Below are positions 11,308 to 21,800 of a stretch of DNA of 64,000 nt, in pieces. The notes under the pieces were generated by a model. It was not told where the DNA came from and did no database searches. It saw only the letters and a program-made list of their open reading frames with translations. A program made the translations under genes and the position numbers. The stretch is from NCBI GenBank assembly GCA_030144725.1, contig JASKMD010000002.1, positions 1,633,611 to 1,697,610 of the forward strand, given 5' to 3'. The DNA comes from Haematococcus lacustris (Eukaryota > Chlorophyta > Chlorophyceae > Chlamydomonadales > Haematococcaceae). How positions within the stretch are numbered: the stretch's first letter is position 1; each line of letters begins with the position of its first letter.

Positions 11308-11331
11308 GGTGGTGTTGAGAAACACCGGTTG
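11308..11331 (-). terminator. Histone 3' stem-loop of H2B copy 1
   Basis: Read on the minus strand it is CAACCGGTGTTTCTCAACACCACC: a six-pair stem GGTGTT/AACACC with a four-base loop. It sits 35 bases after the H2B stop. This is the replication-dependent histone mRNA 3' end signal of volvocine algae. Confidence 0.9.
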
Positions 11332-11365
11332 GGGGGTCAGGCAGAGAATAGGGTGGACGAGTGAC

Positions 11366-11758
11366 TCAGACGGAGGTGAACTTGGTGACGGCCTTGGTGC
11401 CCTCGGACACGGCGTGCTTGGCCAGCTCGCCGGGCAGCACCAGGCGCACGGCGGTCTGGATCTCGCGGGAGGTCACGGTGGGCTTCTTGTTGTACCGGGC
11501 CAGTCGCGAGGCCTCACTGGCAATCTTGTCGAAGATGTCGTTGACGAAGGAGTTCAGGATGGAGATGGCCTTGGAGCTGATGCCGGTGTCGGGGTGCACC
11601 TGCTTCAGCACCTTGTAGATGTACAGCTTGTAGCTCTCCACCTTGGCCACCTTCTTGTTGTTCTTCTTGTCGCCTGCGACGCCCAGCTTGTTCTTGTCGC
11701 CGGTCTTGGCGGGGGCGGCCTTCTTGGCGGGAGCCTTCTCAGCTGCCTTGGGGGCCAT
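11366..11758 (-). CDS. H2B: Histone H2B, copy 1
   Basis: 130 residues, intronless. Basic Lys/Ala-rich N-terminal tail of about 38 residues, then the histone fold ([55 protein letters not shown]) and the C-terminal [11 protein letters not shown] with the ubiquitin-acceptor Lys. It pairs with H2A in the nucleosome core. Transcribed divergently from H2A copy 1 across a 254-bp shared promoter and followed by the histone stem-loop, so expression should be S-phase linked. The protein is identical to copies 2 and 3. Confidence 0.97.
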   Translation of the reverse strand: MAPKAAEKAPAKKAAPAKTGDKNKLGVAGDKKNNKKVAKVESYKLYIYKVLKQVHPDTGISSKAISILNSFVNDIFDKIASEASRLARYNKKPTVTSREIQTAVRLVLPGELAKHAVSEGTKAVTKFTSV

Positions 11759-12012
11759 GTCTGCGGTTTAGAGCTGGGAGGTATTGGTTAGCTGTGATGA
11801 AGGGAGGGAGATGACGATGTGCAGACAGCGCGGTGTTCAAGTACCCAGGCTGCTTGACCCGCGATGACTGGATCACCAGGACCTCATGGCCCGCCGATCC
11901 TACCTTCTCGCGCACGCCGCACTTAAAGCCGTTCCGTTGACACGTCGCAGCAAGTAATCATCGCGCACCTGCAACACCCAGTCAGTCAAGAAGCAGTCTG
12001 TACAAATTCAAC
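11759..12012. promoter_or_regulatory. Divergent H2B/H2A promoter, module 1
   Basis: Contains GGATCACCAGGACC at 11870-11883, the 14-bp motif shared with all histone promoters in the window, and ACTTAAAGCC at 11921, a likely TATA-like element for H2A. The motif is about 112 bp from the H2B ATG and 130 bp from the H2A ATG. The region is nearly identical in modules 2 and 3. Confidence 0.7.
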
Positions 12013-12649
12013 ATGGCCCCCAAGACCGAGTCCGCTAAGGCAGCCCCCGCCAGTGGCCGCAAGGGCAGCAGTGGCAAGAAGGCAGTGAGCCGCTCCAGCA
12101 AGGCTGGCCTGGCCTTCCCCGTGGGCCGCATCGCCCGCTACCTGAAGAAGGGCAAGTTGTTAGAAGTAGAGGTGTGCCAGTCAGGCCAACCTCGGTAGTG
12201 TGACCTTTCGTTGCTTTTAGTTCGCCTGTGAGCCTTGCTCGGGACCTTAGTCTGGTCCCGTTCTGCGCTGTCCGCTTACAGGTGTGTGAGCCACTGTTGT
12301 GTTTCCGTGGCTGTGTTTGTAACCTTAGTCTGGTCCCGTTCTGCGCTGTCCGCTTACAGGTTTCTAACACAAGTACGCGGAGCGCGTGGGTGCCGGTGCC
12401 CCCGTGTACCTGGCCGCCGTGCTGGAGTACCTGGTGGCCGAGGTGCTGGAGCTGGCCGGCAACGCAGCCCGCGATAACAAGAAGACCCGCATCGTGCCCC
12501 GCCACATCCAGCTGGCCGTGCGCAACGACGAGGAGCTGAGCAAGCTGCTGGGCCAGGTCACCATCGCATCTGGCGGTGTGCTTCCCAACATCCAGGCCGT
12601 GCTCATGCCCAAGAAGACGAGCAAGAAGGGCGAGTCAGAGGAGGTGTAA
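12013..12649 (+). pseudogene. H2A: Histone H2A, copy 1, interrupted by a 212-bp insertion
   Basis: The two parts, 12013-12157 and 12375-12649, together give the same H2A as copies 2 and 3 (139 residues; [18 protein letters not shown] | [20 protein letters not shown]; tail [12 protein letters not shown]). A small inverted-repeat element sits inside the codon stretch for GKYAER. Unspliced, translation stops at 12198 before the histone fold is complete. Splicing to the AG at 12373 from GT donors at 12167 or 12173 would restore the frame with three to five extra residues (LLE or LLEVE), but the only CTAAC branch-like sequence is 6-9 bases from that AG, which is too close. It is probably non-functional, although promoter and stem-loop are intact. 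Confidence 0.8.
12158..12369. mobile_element. 212-bp MITE-like insertion in H2A
   Basis: Ends are TGTTAGAA and TTCTAACA (inverse of each other). It is flanked by CAAGT at 12153-12157 and 12370-12374, a 5-bp target duplication absent from the two intact H2A genes. It contains two direct copies of CCTTAGTCTGGTCCCGTTCT...GCTTACAGGT (about 12249-12294 and 12315-12361), each ending like a splice acceptor. It has no coding capacity. Confidence 0.85.
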
Positions 12650-12695
12650 GGCGGCACCCACCCACCCTACTCACTTCACTGCCAACCTGTCTCAA

Positions 12696-12719
12696 CAACC
12701 GGTGTTTCTCAACACCACC
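12696..12719 (+). terminator. Histone 3' stem-loop of H2A copy 1
   Basis: CAACCGGTGTTTCTCAACACCACC, perfect to consensus, 47 bases after the H2A stop. Confidence 0.9.
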
Positions 12720-13339
12720 TTGCTGGCAGAGTACCACCCGTCACTGTACTGTCTTTCCTATCACGACAGCACAGTACATTTCAACACCCAATGCGCACTG
12801 TGCAAACTGAACTAGTCCAAGCTGACAGTGATTCATAGCCAGATCCCGAAGTTTGGCCAGAACAAGCCTGCCAGCCCATGCAGTGCCATCAAAGTGACCA
12901 CGCCACCCTTTGCTGCTCGTATTGCCGACTGTTGGCCGTCTACATTTAGCTGCAATGTCGCCTTGCATGCAAAGGGAAGCCTTGTCACAATGACCCCAGC
13001 AAACATGACCTGCTGGCCTAGCTACCTGGACACCTCCTGACGGGACCCAATGTGCTTGTCTCCATGGCCAAACTTGACTCCCTCTTGCACATGCCCTCTT
13101 TCAGCAGCAGATGCCCCTGTGGTGGGACTCCTCACACCTGCAAGGTCCTAGCTGAGAGATGTGAGTATGTGTTTGATACAGCCATGCAGATTGGGGATCT
13201 ACCCTGGCGTCATCCTGTCAGTCCAGCCGCAGGGGTGTAGGACAGACAGCTGGTAGCAGACAAGCTGGCCCGGTGGAAGCTGCCCAAGGGCCAGGTGTGG
13301 CAGGCCAGTGGCCTCGAAACCCCCGACGCTACACCGAGC
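12720..13339. other. No recognised gene
   Basis: Short ORFs only. The right end grades into the Fanzor-like relic. A stretch near 13240-13340 reads open with Lys/Arg-rich codons but matches nothing recognised. Confidence 0.4.
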
Positions 13340-14061
13340 GGTAGCTAGCACCGATCCAGCCCCACCTCCAGCACCTGGCAGTGTTGCAGTTCTGCTGCAA
13401 GGTAGTACAAGCCACCAAGGTACAAGCCACCAGGGTCGCTGACCAGCGGCGGGGCAGCGTGGTGCTAGTGAATGAGTTCCACACTCGCCAGGTCAGCTCA
13501 GCTGTGAATAGCCAGCAGCAGTGCGAGACACGCTAAATAAAATGCAGGGCCACCAGGCCTGCAGGTTAGATGCCCCCAGCAGGGCAGGTGGACCACCGCC
13601 TGCTGCGTCCAGCCTGGAGCCAGCAGCGTGACCAGCCAGTGCTGAGCCCGATGAGGTGCCGGTAGTGGCCCCACGCATCCTGCCACATCCCTCAGGCAGA
13701 GCCAGGCATCCACACAGCCGGCAGGCTCAGAGCCTGGGCCCAGCACTCCCCACCAGCCAAGCATAACAATGCTGAACAGGTAGCTGAGCTCACCCAGGCC
13801 ACCAAGGGCAAGGCTGCCAGAGCCAAACCAAGGGCAAACCAAGGGCCAGGCTGCCAGAGCCAAACCGGGCTTGCCAGAGCCAAACCAAGGGCAAGGCTGC
13901 CAGAGCCAAAGCCTGGCTGGTGGGTAGACCAGGACTGCAATGCAGCATTGAACATGCAGCGCATTGGGGGAAGCAGGTGGCGCCCGCTGGAGCTGTGCTG
14001 GTGGCTGGACCTGCCTGAGCTACCAAAGGAGAACCCAGGCCTGGGCTACAAGCGTCTGTGA
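13340..14061 (+). pseudogene. Fanzor/TnpB-like RuvC nuclease, C-terminal relic
   Basis: VVLVNEFHTRQ at about 13470-13500 corresponds to the RuvC-II block (V-D-E-F-R-T-S in intact relatives). A Pro/Ala-rich linker with repeats of AGAGCCAAACCAAGGGCAAG follows at 13800-13910. The exon from 13927 encodes DQDCNAALNMQRIGGSRWRP, LELCWW and PGLGYKRL before TGA at 14059; the D-x-D-x-N-A-A block is the RuvC-III end typical of TnpB/Fanzor proteins. The frame is not continuous, the RuvC-II Asp is Asn and Thr-Ser is Thr-Arg, so it is a dead fragment. Such genes are widespread transposon-carried proteins in this algal group. Confidence 0.6.
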
Positions 14062-14249
14062 GACTGGCCTTAGGCACAGTAGTGTGCCTTCCATTGAGCT
14101 GTCATCAGCTGAAATCAGTGCATGTGTGTCATTCCAACACTAGGCTACAGCCCTGTCGCAGGGATCAGGCAAAAGTGTAGGTGGATGGTGCACATGCAAT
14201 GCCACGCAAGCAAGCAAGACACCACCCCCAGTGAGGGGACCTAATCCTG

Positions 14250-14654
14250 CTATTGCGCTTGCCCAGAGCTGGGTGTAGCAGCTGATGGTGCACCTATTCT
14301 CTTGGGGGCACCCATCTTTCTCGCCAGAATCCCTCTGGCTGCTGCACCTCCCTTTTTACACTGCTCATGGGTAAGACCCTTGGGCCTCTCCATCACTTTG
14401 CGGCTGGCATGCAGACCTTTGCCCCACCCACCCCACCCTGACCTTGAACCCCACCCCACCACACACGCATGCCAAAGCCAGCATTGCCAAAGACGAGGAA
14501 GCATTGTCCCATGATCACGACATGCAACTGCCATTGATGTCTGTGACAAACGCGTGCATGCTGGGCTCTTCTGCATTGTATGAAATAGTGATGTATAGAT
14601 CACGATGGGAAGGTTACCCAACGCCTGCTTCCACCAGCCTGGAGCCTGCTGCAT
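14250..14654 (-). pseudogene. Fanzor/TnpB-like middle fragment
   Basis: An open stretch contains GKGLHASRKVMERPKGLTHE, QCKKGGAAARGILARKMGAP. The neighbouring frame reads a degenerate LVFGNAGFG type RuvC-I block. It is collinear with 41256-41560 on the other strand. It is not joined to the C-terminal relic at 13340-14061, which is in the opposite orientation. Fragment only. Confidence 0.4.
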
Positions 14655-14659
14655 GCTGA

Positions 14660-15858
14660 CCTGGTGCGGGCCTGATGTGTTGACCAGGAAGGCCAGCTTG
14701 TACGTCCCTTTTCCCGTCCCTGCACTTGCCTAGGGTCGGTGGCTGGAACCGGACACCTGCTCGTGTATGGACTCATTGCGCTCAGGGGGCATTGTGACGT
14801 GCTATCAAGAGATGTGCAGCTGTTGCATGTTCGTTATACAAACGCCATGGTGTCACATTGCTGCTCAATGGAGGATCACGTACAACTGGAGTGGTGGATA
14901 GCTCTTGCGTGTGGAGGTGAATCTGTTTGCATACTACAGCAGCATATTGTGTAATAGATTGCCCTATTCACTTGGGTCCATGTGCATGTTACAGTGATGG
15001 ATGTGTGCTCTTGTCTTTAAGGCCAAGGGTTGAAAGCCTTAGTAGACTGCAGCTGAGCATGCTTTCGACCCCTTTCCTATCGTCTCGTCAAACGAAAGTT
15101 TGAATGTCAGGCTGCAAGGCTGATTGCCGCGCAAGGTACACGAATACATCTCAAACATGCGCACACCCCGTACATGCGACGTGACGCTTGCTCCAGCCTG
15201 CGGGTCAAAGCTAGCTGGCACAGACGCTGGGCGACAGGATGCTCTTTACCATCCTGGCCTGGCCTGTTCAGGTCCGTCGTGTCAGAGAAGAATAAAGCAA
15301 CACGCTTCACATCATGGTGCCTAATGTTGTGCTGTCATCATTACTTGGCATCTGCCAACCAGCGCTTCTGCAGCTAGTTTTGCAGCGGTATGTGCGCTGA
15401 GGTACCTGCTGTTGAGCTGCTTGTCATAGGGTGTGCTGCTCCAACCCATACCACTCGTGGCACTGATTGCATCACCCATGCTTGCACTATGATGAACTGA
15501 TACTGACAGTTGGCTGTATTGTGCTTGGTGCAAGCAGGCAGCCAAATACTGTGACAGGCTGCAACAGCCAGTTCATGGCCACTACTTGCGGCTGAGCAGC
15601 ATTAGCAGTCACAGCACCAACAGCTGTGCAAGGCAACACTGACATTAACAGCAGGAGGTGAGAGCAGGGAGCCGTCCTGGCTATGGCCACACATATCGGT
15701 CTGCACAGCTCAGGTTCTAGCCAGCTGGCATGTCAGCTGCCAGGCTCAGATTGCACCCCTGCTGCCCAGGTTGCCCTGGTGAGCCAGAGCAGCAGAGGGT
15801 GCCGGGCTGGGCTGCCAGGGTTCCTGATGGGCTGGGCGCTGTGCAGTGGCCCTGTGTG
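14660..15858. other. No recognised gene; possible short exon conserved in the duplicate
   Basis: At 15060-15135 a plus-strand stretch reads FRPLSYRLVKRKFECQAARL and ends AQ before a GTACAC donor. The inverted copy at 40795-40880 keeps this with a few substitutions. The rest shows no gene. A weak minus-strand ORF at 15487-15690 starting MAIARTAPCSHLLLLMSVLP is kept at 40231. Confidence 0.3.
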
Positions 15859-16314
15859 TTATTTGTTTCCAGGCCAGTTGCTGTGTGGCTTACCTGGTTG
15901 GTTCTGGGGGTGATGTGTTGTGCGCTGCTTTACCTTCGCTGTGGTCAGCTGCTTGTGCTGCCACTGGAGCAAGAGCAAGTGCTGGCTGCTACCTGCCCCT
16001 CCTGCCTGCACACCTTCAGGGTCTAGCCAGACCAGTGTCTCTGCTGTAGTGCGCAGTGCCAGCCTGGGCTCCGGGTCAAGAGGCACAGGCTGGCTGGCTG
16101 TGGTGCCACCTGCTGAGTGTGGTGCCGCCTGCTTGCCGCTGGCTCTGCTGCAGGCGCTGGAGCTGTGGAGCCTGCATGCAGTACCTGGCTTTTTTGGCCT
16201 GGTGGGCAAGGGCTGGTTGCGGAGGCAGAGGGTGAGTTCTGCCGGACTGCCCTTGGCTGCTCTGGCAGGAGGATGGATCAGCTGCGGCAGGGGAGGGCGG
16301 TGTTCGGAGCGCAA
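15859..16314 (-). CDS. Hypothetical exon(s), pair with 39559-40062
   Basis: The ORF is kept in both halves of the inverted duplication. The C-terminal part (PLDPEPRLALRTTAETLVWL, DPE, VQAGGAGSSQHLLLLQWQHK) is nearly identical and followed by AAG-GTAAAG, a possible donor. The N-terminal part differs by indels. Composition is ordinary for this DNA and no family is recognised. It may be an exon of an unrecognised gene or chance openness. Confidence 0.25.
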   Translation of the reverse strand: MRSEHRPPLPQLIHPPARAAKGSPAELTLCLRNQPLPTRPKKPGTACRLHSSSACSRASGKQAAPHSAGGTTASQPVPLDPEPRLALRTTAETLVWLDPEGVQAGGAGSSQHLLLLQWQHKQLTTAKVKQRTTHHPQNQPGKPHSNWPGNK

Positions 16315-16799
16315 GGTGGTGTCGTGGGGTGGTGCGCAGCATGATATCTCACCCTCACTCTATTCTACTGGCTGCCATGTGGGGAGGCTGCCTTGCCCAG
16401 AGTCACTGTCATCACAGCAGGGAGTCCAAAGCTATGCGTCACGATAGCTGTTAGTGCAGCATCACCCAGGTGGACGCCAGAATGTAGGCAGCTGCTGTTG
16501 GGGCATGTCATGCCTTGCGGTCATCGCCACCCCATCACCAGCAGTGCCTCCCGCCTGCTCTGCTGCTGGAGCCAAACGCCATCACAAGCGCTGCAATGCC
16601 CTGTGCAGACCACATGCAGGCTTGCACAGCACACAGTGCCTGACTGCCTGGCCGCTGCAAATGCTGACTCTGCCGCTCTCTGCCACCCAGGCCACAGTCA
16701 GGGCAAGTGTGTGGAAATGCCCACTGGCGCTGGACTCAGCCAATCATCGCTGCTGCATCCATGACAAACGTCACAACTCAGCCGCTGCGTATTATAGGG

Positions 16800-16885
16800 T
16801 GGGCAGCTACAGTGCGCTGCATACCAGCAGCTGTGCGCTGCATACCAGCAGCTGTGCGCTGCATACCAGCGGCATACCAGCAGGG
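16800..16885. repeat. 21-bp tandem repeat
   Basis: CTGCATACCAGCAGCTGTGCG repeated about three times. Only about two units are present in the inverted duplicate near 39070-39110. Confidence 0.8.
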
Positions 16886-16904
16886 TAGGGAGGCGGATGT
16901 GAGC

Positions 16905-17492
16905 TCAGTACAGCTGGCTGGTCTGACACGCATCGTGGCCAGGGCCATGCAGCTGTCCGTCCACCTCACCGCCACGCTGGGAAACTGCACTGTTGGAGAC
17001 GGCAATGTCATGCAGTGTTGAGTCTCCATTTTCCCCGAGCTGCTTTCCGCACTCCAGTTGCCCAGCCTTCCCTTGTTGTGAGTGCTGCTGCTGCTTTCTG
17101 GTCAGTGTGATCACATCCATAGCTTTGTTAGCTGGCATGTCACACCATGCAGCAACGCAACCCCCGATGTGTCTGCTTAGGTGCCAGCCAAGAGCACGAT
17201 TGCTGTGTTTCCTGACTGTGTGCGTGGCTCTGCCTGCATTGCAGTGGCCTGCCTGGCCTGCCATGCGCTGCCAGTGATGGACAAGGTGCAGGGGACATGT
17301 TGAAGTGACCAGGAGGGCTGTGCATGTTGCATGGCTCAACTGACCCACATGACCAGGTGAGGCAGGCTGGATGTGGGATGGGGGTCCTACTGTTCCGCTA
17401 GCCAATGCTACTATGCAATAGTTGCACATCAACTCTACACAGCATGCGGAATAGGAAGTAACCTGGAGGTGGTGGGCAGATGTGTAGTGCAT
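16905..17492 (-). CDS. Hypothetical 195-residue ORF, pair with 38454-39044
   Basis: The same ORF (196 residues) is open in the inverted duplicate with dispersed substitutions and one net in-frame codon change. Cys/His-rich; no signal peptide or known domain. It lies upstream of H1, transcribed away from it, ending QTSQLY. The ATG context is unremarkable. Coding status is unproven. Confidence 0.3.
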   Translation of the reverse strand: MHYTSAHHLQVTSYSACCVELMCNYCIVALASGTVGPPSHIQPASPGHVGQLSHATCTALLVTSTCPLHLVHHWQRMAGQAGHCNAGRATHTVRKHSNRALGWHLSRHIGGCVAAWCDMPANKAMDVITLTRKQQQHSQQGKAGQLECGKQLGENGDSTLHDIAVSNSAVSQRGGEVDGQLHGPGHDACQTSQLY

Positions 17493-17699
17493 TCAGGCCG
17501 ACAGCCTGATGTAGGTCCAAGCACAGCCCTTCAGTGCCCATGAGGGCATGCAGGTACTCTCATCTGGGTCAGGTCCAAGGCTAGTGTCAGCAACACAGCA
17601 GCAGGCTGGCAGTGAACACAGCATGTGCAGTAAGGAGGCCGCACAGCAGCTGGGGCGACCCGGCTAGGAGCCCAGGACCAACGGTATATGCCAGGTGGC

Positions 17700-17713
17700 G
17701 GATCAGCAGGACC
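17700..17713 (+). promoter_or_regulatory. Shared 14-bp histone promoter motif upstream of H1 copy 1
   Basis: GGATCAGCAGGACC, 111 bp before the H1 ATG, just downstream of a GTATATG stretch. Same motif as in the H4/H3 and H2B/H2A promoters. Confidence 0.65.
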
Positions 17714-17823
17714 CAGTCAGCAGGGCTCGCCCAGTGCTACATTACGCACTGCTCGCGCACTCAGCTGCAACCCGCTGTCCACGCATTCCGCACCCGCAGT
17801 TCGCAGCCCGCAAGAAAGCAACA

Positions 17824-18723
17824 ATGTCTGAAACCGCTCCCGCCCCTGCCCCAGCTCCCAAGGCGAAGGCCAGCAAGCTCAAGTCGCCCGCGACGCACCC
17901 GGGCTTCACCGTCATGATTGTGGAATGCATCACCGCCCTGAAGGAGCGCACTGGCAGCAGCCTGCCTGCCATCAAGAAGTGGATCCAGGCTAAGGTCAGT
18001 GGCCCTGCCTTCACCCAGACCACTCAGCCCTGGTGTCTTGACTGCTGTTCCTTCCAACCAGCTGCCCTGCTGCTGTCAAGGGTAAGAGTGACTCTTCATG
18101 TGTGTGCTGTGCTGCTGCAGTATGCCAAGGACCTGCCCTCCACATGGGAGAAGATCCTGTCCGTCCAGCTGAAGCGCATGGCTGACACCGGTGCCTTGGT
18201 CAGGGTCAAGGCCAGCTACAAGCTGGGTGAGGCTACCAAGAAGGCTGCAGCCAAGAAGCCCACCACACCCAAGAAGCCTGCTGCAGCCAAGGCTGCCAAG
18301 CCTGCCAGTGCCATGAAGACCGATGCTTCTGGTGCAAAGAAGTCTCCTGCTGCCAGGAAGGCAGTCACCAAGGCAGCCAAGCCCACTGACTCCGGCAAGA
18401 AGTCCCCTGCTGCAGCTAAGCCCAAGGCAGCTGCAGTCAAGAAGGCCCCCGCTGCAACCAAGACAGCCAAGCCTGCTGCAACCAAGCCCAAGGCAGCCAA
18501 GCCTGCTGCAACCAAGCCCACGGCAGCCAAGCCTGCCGCAGCCAAGCCCGCTGCAGCCAAGCCCAAGGCCAGCAAGGCACCTCAGCCTGCAAAGTCTACA
18601 GGTGTCAAGAAGGTCAAGGCTGCAGCACCCAAGGCCAGCAAGGCAGCCACCCCCAGCAAGACCAAGAAGGCAGAGGCCCCCAAGGCCAAGAAGGCAGCAG
18701 CTCCTAAGACCACCAAGGCCTAG
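17824..18723 (+). CDS. H1: Linker histone H1, copy 1
   Basis: Two exons, 17824-17994 and 18121-18723, with a 126-bp GT-AG intron in phase 0 inside the globular domain; 257 residues. The intron happens to be open, so an unspliced reading looks like a longer protein. The start is the ATG at 17824 (ACAATGTCTGAAACC), since an upstream in-frame ATG at 17695 lies in the promoter. Short Pro/Ala tail, winged-helix domain (HPGFTVMIVECITALKERTG, SSLPAIKKWIQAK, YAKDLPSTWEKILSVQLKRM, GALVRVKASYKLG), then about 160 residues of Lys/Ala/Pro repeats (KPAATKPKAAKPAA) that bind linker DNA. A histone stem-loop follows. The second copy at 37179-38093 has 262 residues. Confidence 0.95.
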   Translation: MSETAPAPAPAPKAKASKLKSPATHPGFTVMIVECITALKERTGSSLPAIKKWIQAKVSGPAFTQTTQPWCLDCCSFQPAALLLSRVRVTLHVCAVLLQYAKDLPSTWEKILSVQLKRMADTGALVRVKASYKLGEATKKAAAKKPTTPKKPAAAKAAKPASAMKTDASGAKKSPAARKAVTKAAKPTDSGKKSPAAAKPKAAAVKKAPAATKTAKPAATKPKAAKPAATKPTAAKPAAAKPAAAKPKASKAPQPAKSTGVKKVKAAAPKASKAATPSKTKKAEAPKAKKAAAPKTTKA

Positions 18724-18774
18724 GCACCTGGCCCCACCCCTCGACTGTTGCTGCCACCAAGCAATCCTGCCTGT

Positions 18775-18798
18775 CAACCGGTGTTTTTCAACACCACC
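18775..18798 (+). terminator. Histone 3' stem-loop of H1 copy 1
   Basis: CAACCGGTGTTTTTCAACACCACC, 52 bases after the H1 stop. Confidence 0.9.
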
Positions 18799-18850
18799 CA
18801 ACTTTGTGCCTTTCCCATGAAACCTCACTTGCCATGCCCTGTACGCGCCA

Positions 18851-21800
18851 CTCCCACTAACCACCAGCAGTACCCCAACACATATACATGCTCTGTGCTG
18901 TTTACCAATAGCAAACAGCTATGCTCAGGAGGCGGTGATGTCCCACCATCACAACCCACACCTGCTGCTATCCTTGACCTGTCAGCTGTTTTTCAGTGCT
19001 CAGTTGCTGCTAGTTGGCTGCAAAGTTCCATGTCTGACATGCCCGTGGGGCAAGAAGCGCACGAACATACGTATCGACACTGAGCTTAATTCATTGTGCT
19101 AGGTGTAGGTTTCGTGAATGCATGCCCGTGAGCATGTACTCTCACCTGCTGTGGGGCTAGTTAACTAGAGGAAACAAGAGACCCTGGCTCCTTTCACAGC
19201 ATCTCTTTCATTGCACATGATGGTGTTCATGAATCGCCATGTCAAGGTTGATATGCTAAGCAACTTAAATTCCCTACAGCCCTCGTGCTACTCCGAGATG
19301 ATGCAAGAGTACATATTGAACACAGGCTGCGAGCTCATCGTTGTAAAGGCTACTGCTTCTGTGCCCCAATGCCCACTTCAGCTCAGCCCATCTGGTGGGC
19401 GTGACTCTAGCTCAAGCTCTTATAGGTCATGCTCACACACATCCCCTTTGTTAGGGTTCAGTATTTTGTTATGTTAGGATTGTCTTGCTACACTGATACC
19501 TGCAAGGATAAAGCCCCAGCTGCCCGAATGCAACACGACTGCTCATCAACAGCTGCCCAGGGTCTGACAATGTGTTCCTGCTCTACCCTGGCCGCGGCAA
19601 CCGTCCTTCTCACCTCCCACAATTAATAACCATAATTAAATAACCATAATTAGTTTAACCATAACTAAATGAATACGACTGACTCTTGAATACGACGGAC
19701 TCTTGTGTACTCTTGTTGTTGCTGTTTGACCTCTTGCTGTTTGGCCTCTTGCTGTTTGTGACTGTTAGCGTACAGCCGTGCAACCTGAGCCGTCACATGC
19801 ACAACACGGCCTTGTCGGGCATGTCCTCCCACTCGTGGCATGGCTGGCATGGCAGCGGCGGTGAAGGTGCCCTTCAAACGCAAGTATAGCCGCAAACCCT
19901 AGCCGTCTTACTCCGCAACGATTTCAAAGGACTGGTCGACACACTGGCTTGCCGTGCACGCGTCGTACGTCATGTGCTGCCGAGGAGGCGCCCTAGTCAT
20001 CGCCTTGTTCTTCCTGCCAGGTGACTCAAGGGGGAGGGGTCTTCATCCCTCGGTCAGCTTTCATTGTGCGCGGCACTACTGGTCACTAGCCAGCGCAGCG
20101 CGATTCATCGCCAGGGTCGAACTCTCTCAACACCAGCTGCGCCCCACCTTGGATAGGGAGGGATACAATCAGCCATCTTCACGATGCTTGTCTGACAATC
20201 CTGGATGTCACCCCCCTCCGTACATGCCGCTCATCTGACGTTGAAAGCAAAGCATTCCCGCTACTTCTGCGACCTGCTGTAGGTTGGGCAGCAGCCGAGG
20301 GATGGGACGATACCTGCGTGACTGCCGTGGGTACGATGGAGGATGCATGTGCAGCGGAGATTAAGGCCTACTACCAAGCGTACGCCCTCCCGAACCCCAG
20401 TGGCTGGGTAGGTTGCAAGGCTCGGGCACAATGGCTCAGTGGTGGCAGCTCGCATGGTCCTCATTGAAGAGAGGCTGTCGGCATGCCCTGCGGCATGGTA
20501 CGGTTCCTGCCACCAGGCTGACACAGCTGCTGCTGCTGTAGCTGCGTTGGACTTCTACTGCTGCTGTGACGCCACTCTTGCTGCAATGTGTGCTGCTGCT
20601 TGTCCCTGTGTTGGCTCTGCTCGTCTAGAATGCGGCCATTTGGCAGACTGATGCAAACGCGGCCATCTTGCGCTACAGCAGAGTCTTCCGGGAGAAAGAT
20701 GTGGCAGGCAGCACCTTCAAATTCACACCACCATGCTGCCAGGCACTGTGCCAGTTTGTGGCAAAGGTGCGGAAAGCTAGAGCTGATAGAGCTTCATTGC
20801 TGTGTCTTGCATCATGTCTTGACGCACTCTATTCAGATCAATTGCTGGCATTAACTCTTACCACACACAGCATCAAGAGTGGCACCATGGCAACTGCAGA
20901 GCATTGTACATGAGCACCCTGCACCTTGTATGGACACCAAGGATTGGTGCCAAACTGCTTCATCATGCTATGTTGCTGCACATGCCGCAGACATGTGCAT
21001 GTGTGACTTCCTTCATTGACATGCGGAGTGCGGCCCTCTCACTCATCTATGGCCGAAGTCAGTGGGAGCTGCAGTAGGTCACATGACACCTGTTTTCTTG
21101 CCGCGTCAGTCAAAGCACAAATGGCACAGCTGCGGCTCCTGTGTTTGCTGCAGCCGTGGTGCCGGTGGCTATCCCTTTCCATGGGTGGTTGTAATGGGGT
21201 TATGATCACGCTAGGGATGTTGCTGCACACAGCTGACCAAGCCTGCTAATTTGCCTCGCGGGCAAGGCCATGCATCAATGGATGATGACGATGATAAGTT
21301 CCGTCGTGCTGGTGATGCCTGGCAGCCTTTGCTGCTGCCGCCTTTGCTGCTGCTTTGGTCCCAGCTATCGTAGGGCAGTGTGATGTCGCCACTTTCACGA
21401 CCACCCACTGCAACACAACGTGTGCCTGCTGCTGCTGCTGCCGCTGCTGATGGCTTAACACAGCGATGGCGGTCGCTGTGTGCACCATGCAGTGACATTT
21501 GACGCGGCCACACCATGCGCTTATCGCAATGTTGGCACTTGGGGAGGTAAGTGGTGCATAGGGTAAAGTAGCTCTGCAGGCACAGCACAACGGTCACTTT
21601 GTGTGCGATGCAATGCATTGTGTGGTTGCCTCAAGTGCCAGGCTCACAATGGCTCAGCTCTGCTTTGGATACATCCACCCTCATCACTAGCAGCCTGGCA
21701 GGCGATGCCCCACTCAGTACAGACATGCAGTTCAGTCGCTAGAACACTGACTGCCTCTGCATAGGCACTAACTTTGCCTGCCTCATCTGCCTGCCTCAAC

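Larger units (their letters stand above)
14100..18850 (+). repeat. Segmental duplication A (inverted copy at 37070-41800)
   Basis: Aligned landmarks (Fanzor fragment, shared ORFs, H1, palindrome) occur in reverse order and orientation at 37070-41800, all with coordinate sums near 55.9 kb. The similarity runs through non-coding DNA, so it is one duplicated block and not only gene conversion. Confidence 0.85.

Noticed and set aside
17695..17823. H1 copy 1 starting at an upstream ATG
   Set aside because: That ATG is between the 14-bp promoter motif and the real start; copy 2 lacks an equivalent and H1 homology begins at MSETAP.
17995..18120. In-frame coding sequence inside H1
   Set aside because: It interrupts the globular domain, has GT and AG ends, and is non-histone in content; it is an intron that happens to lack stops.
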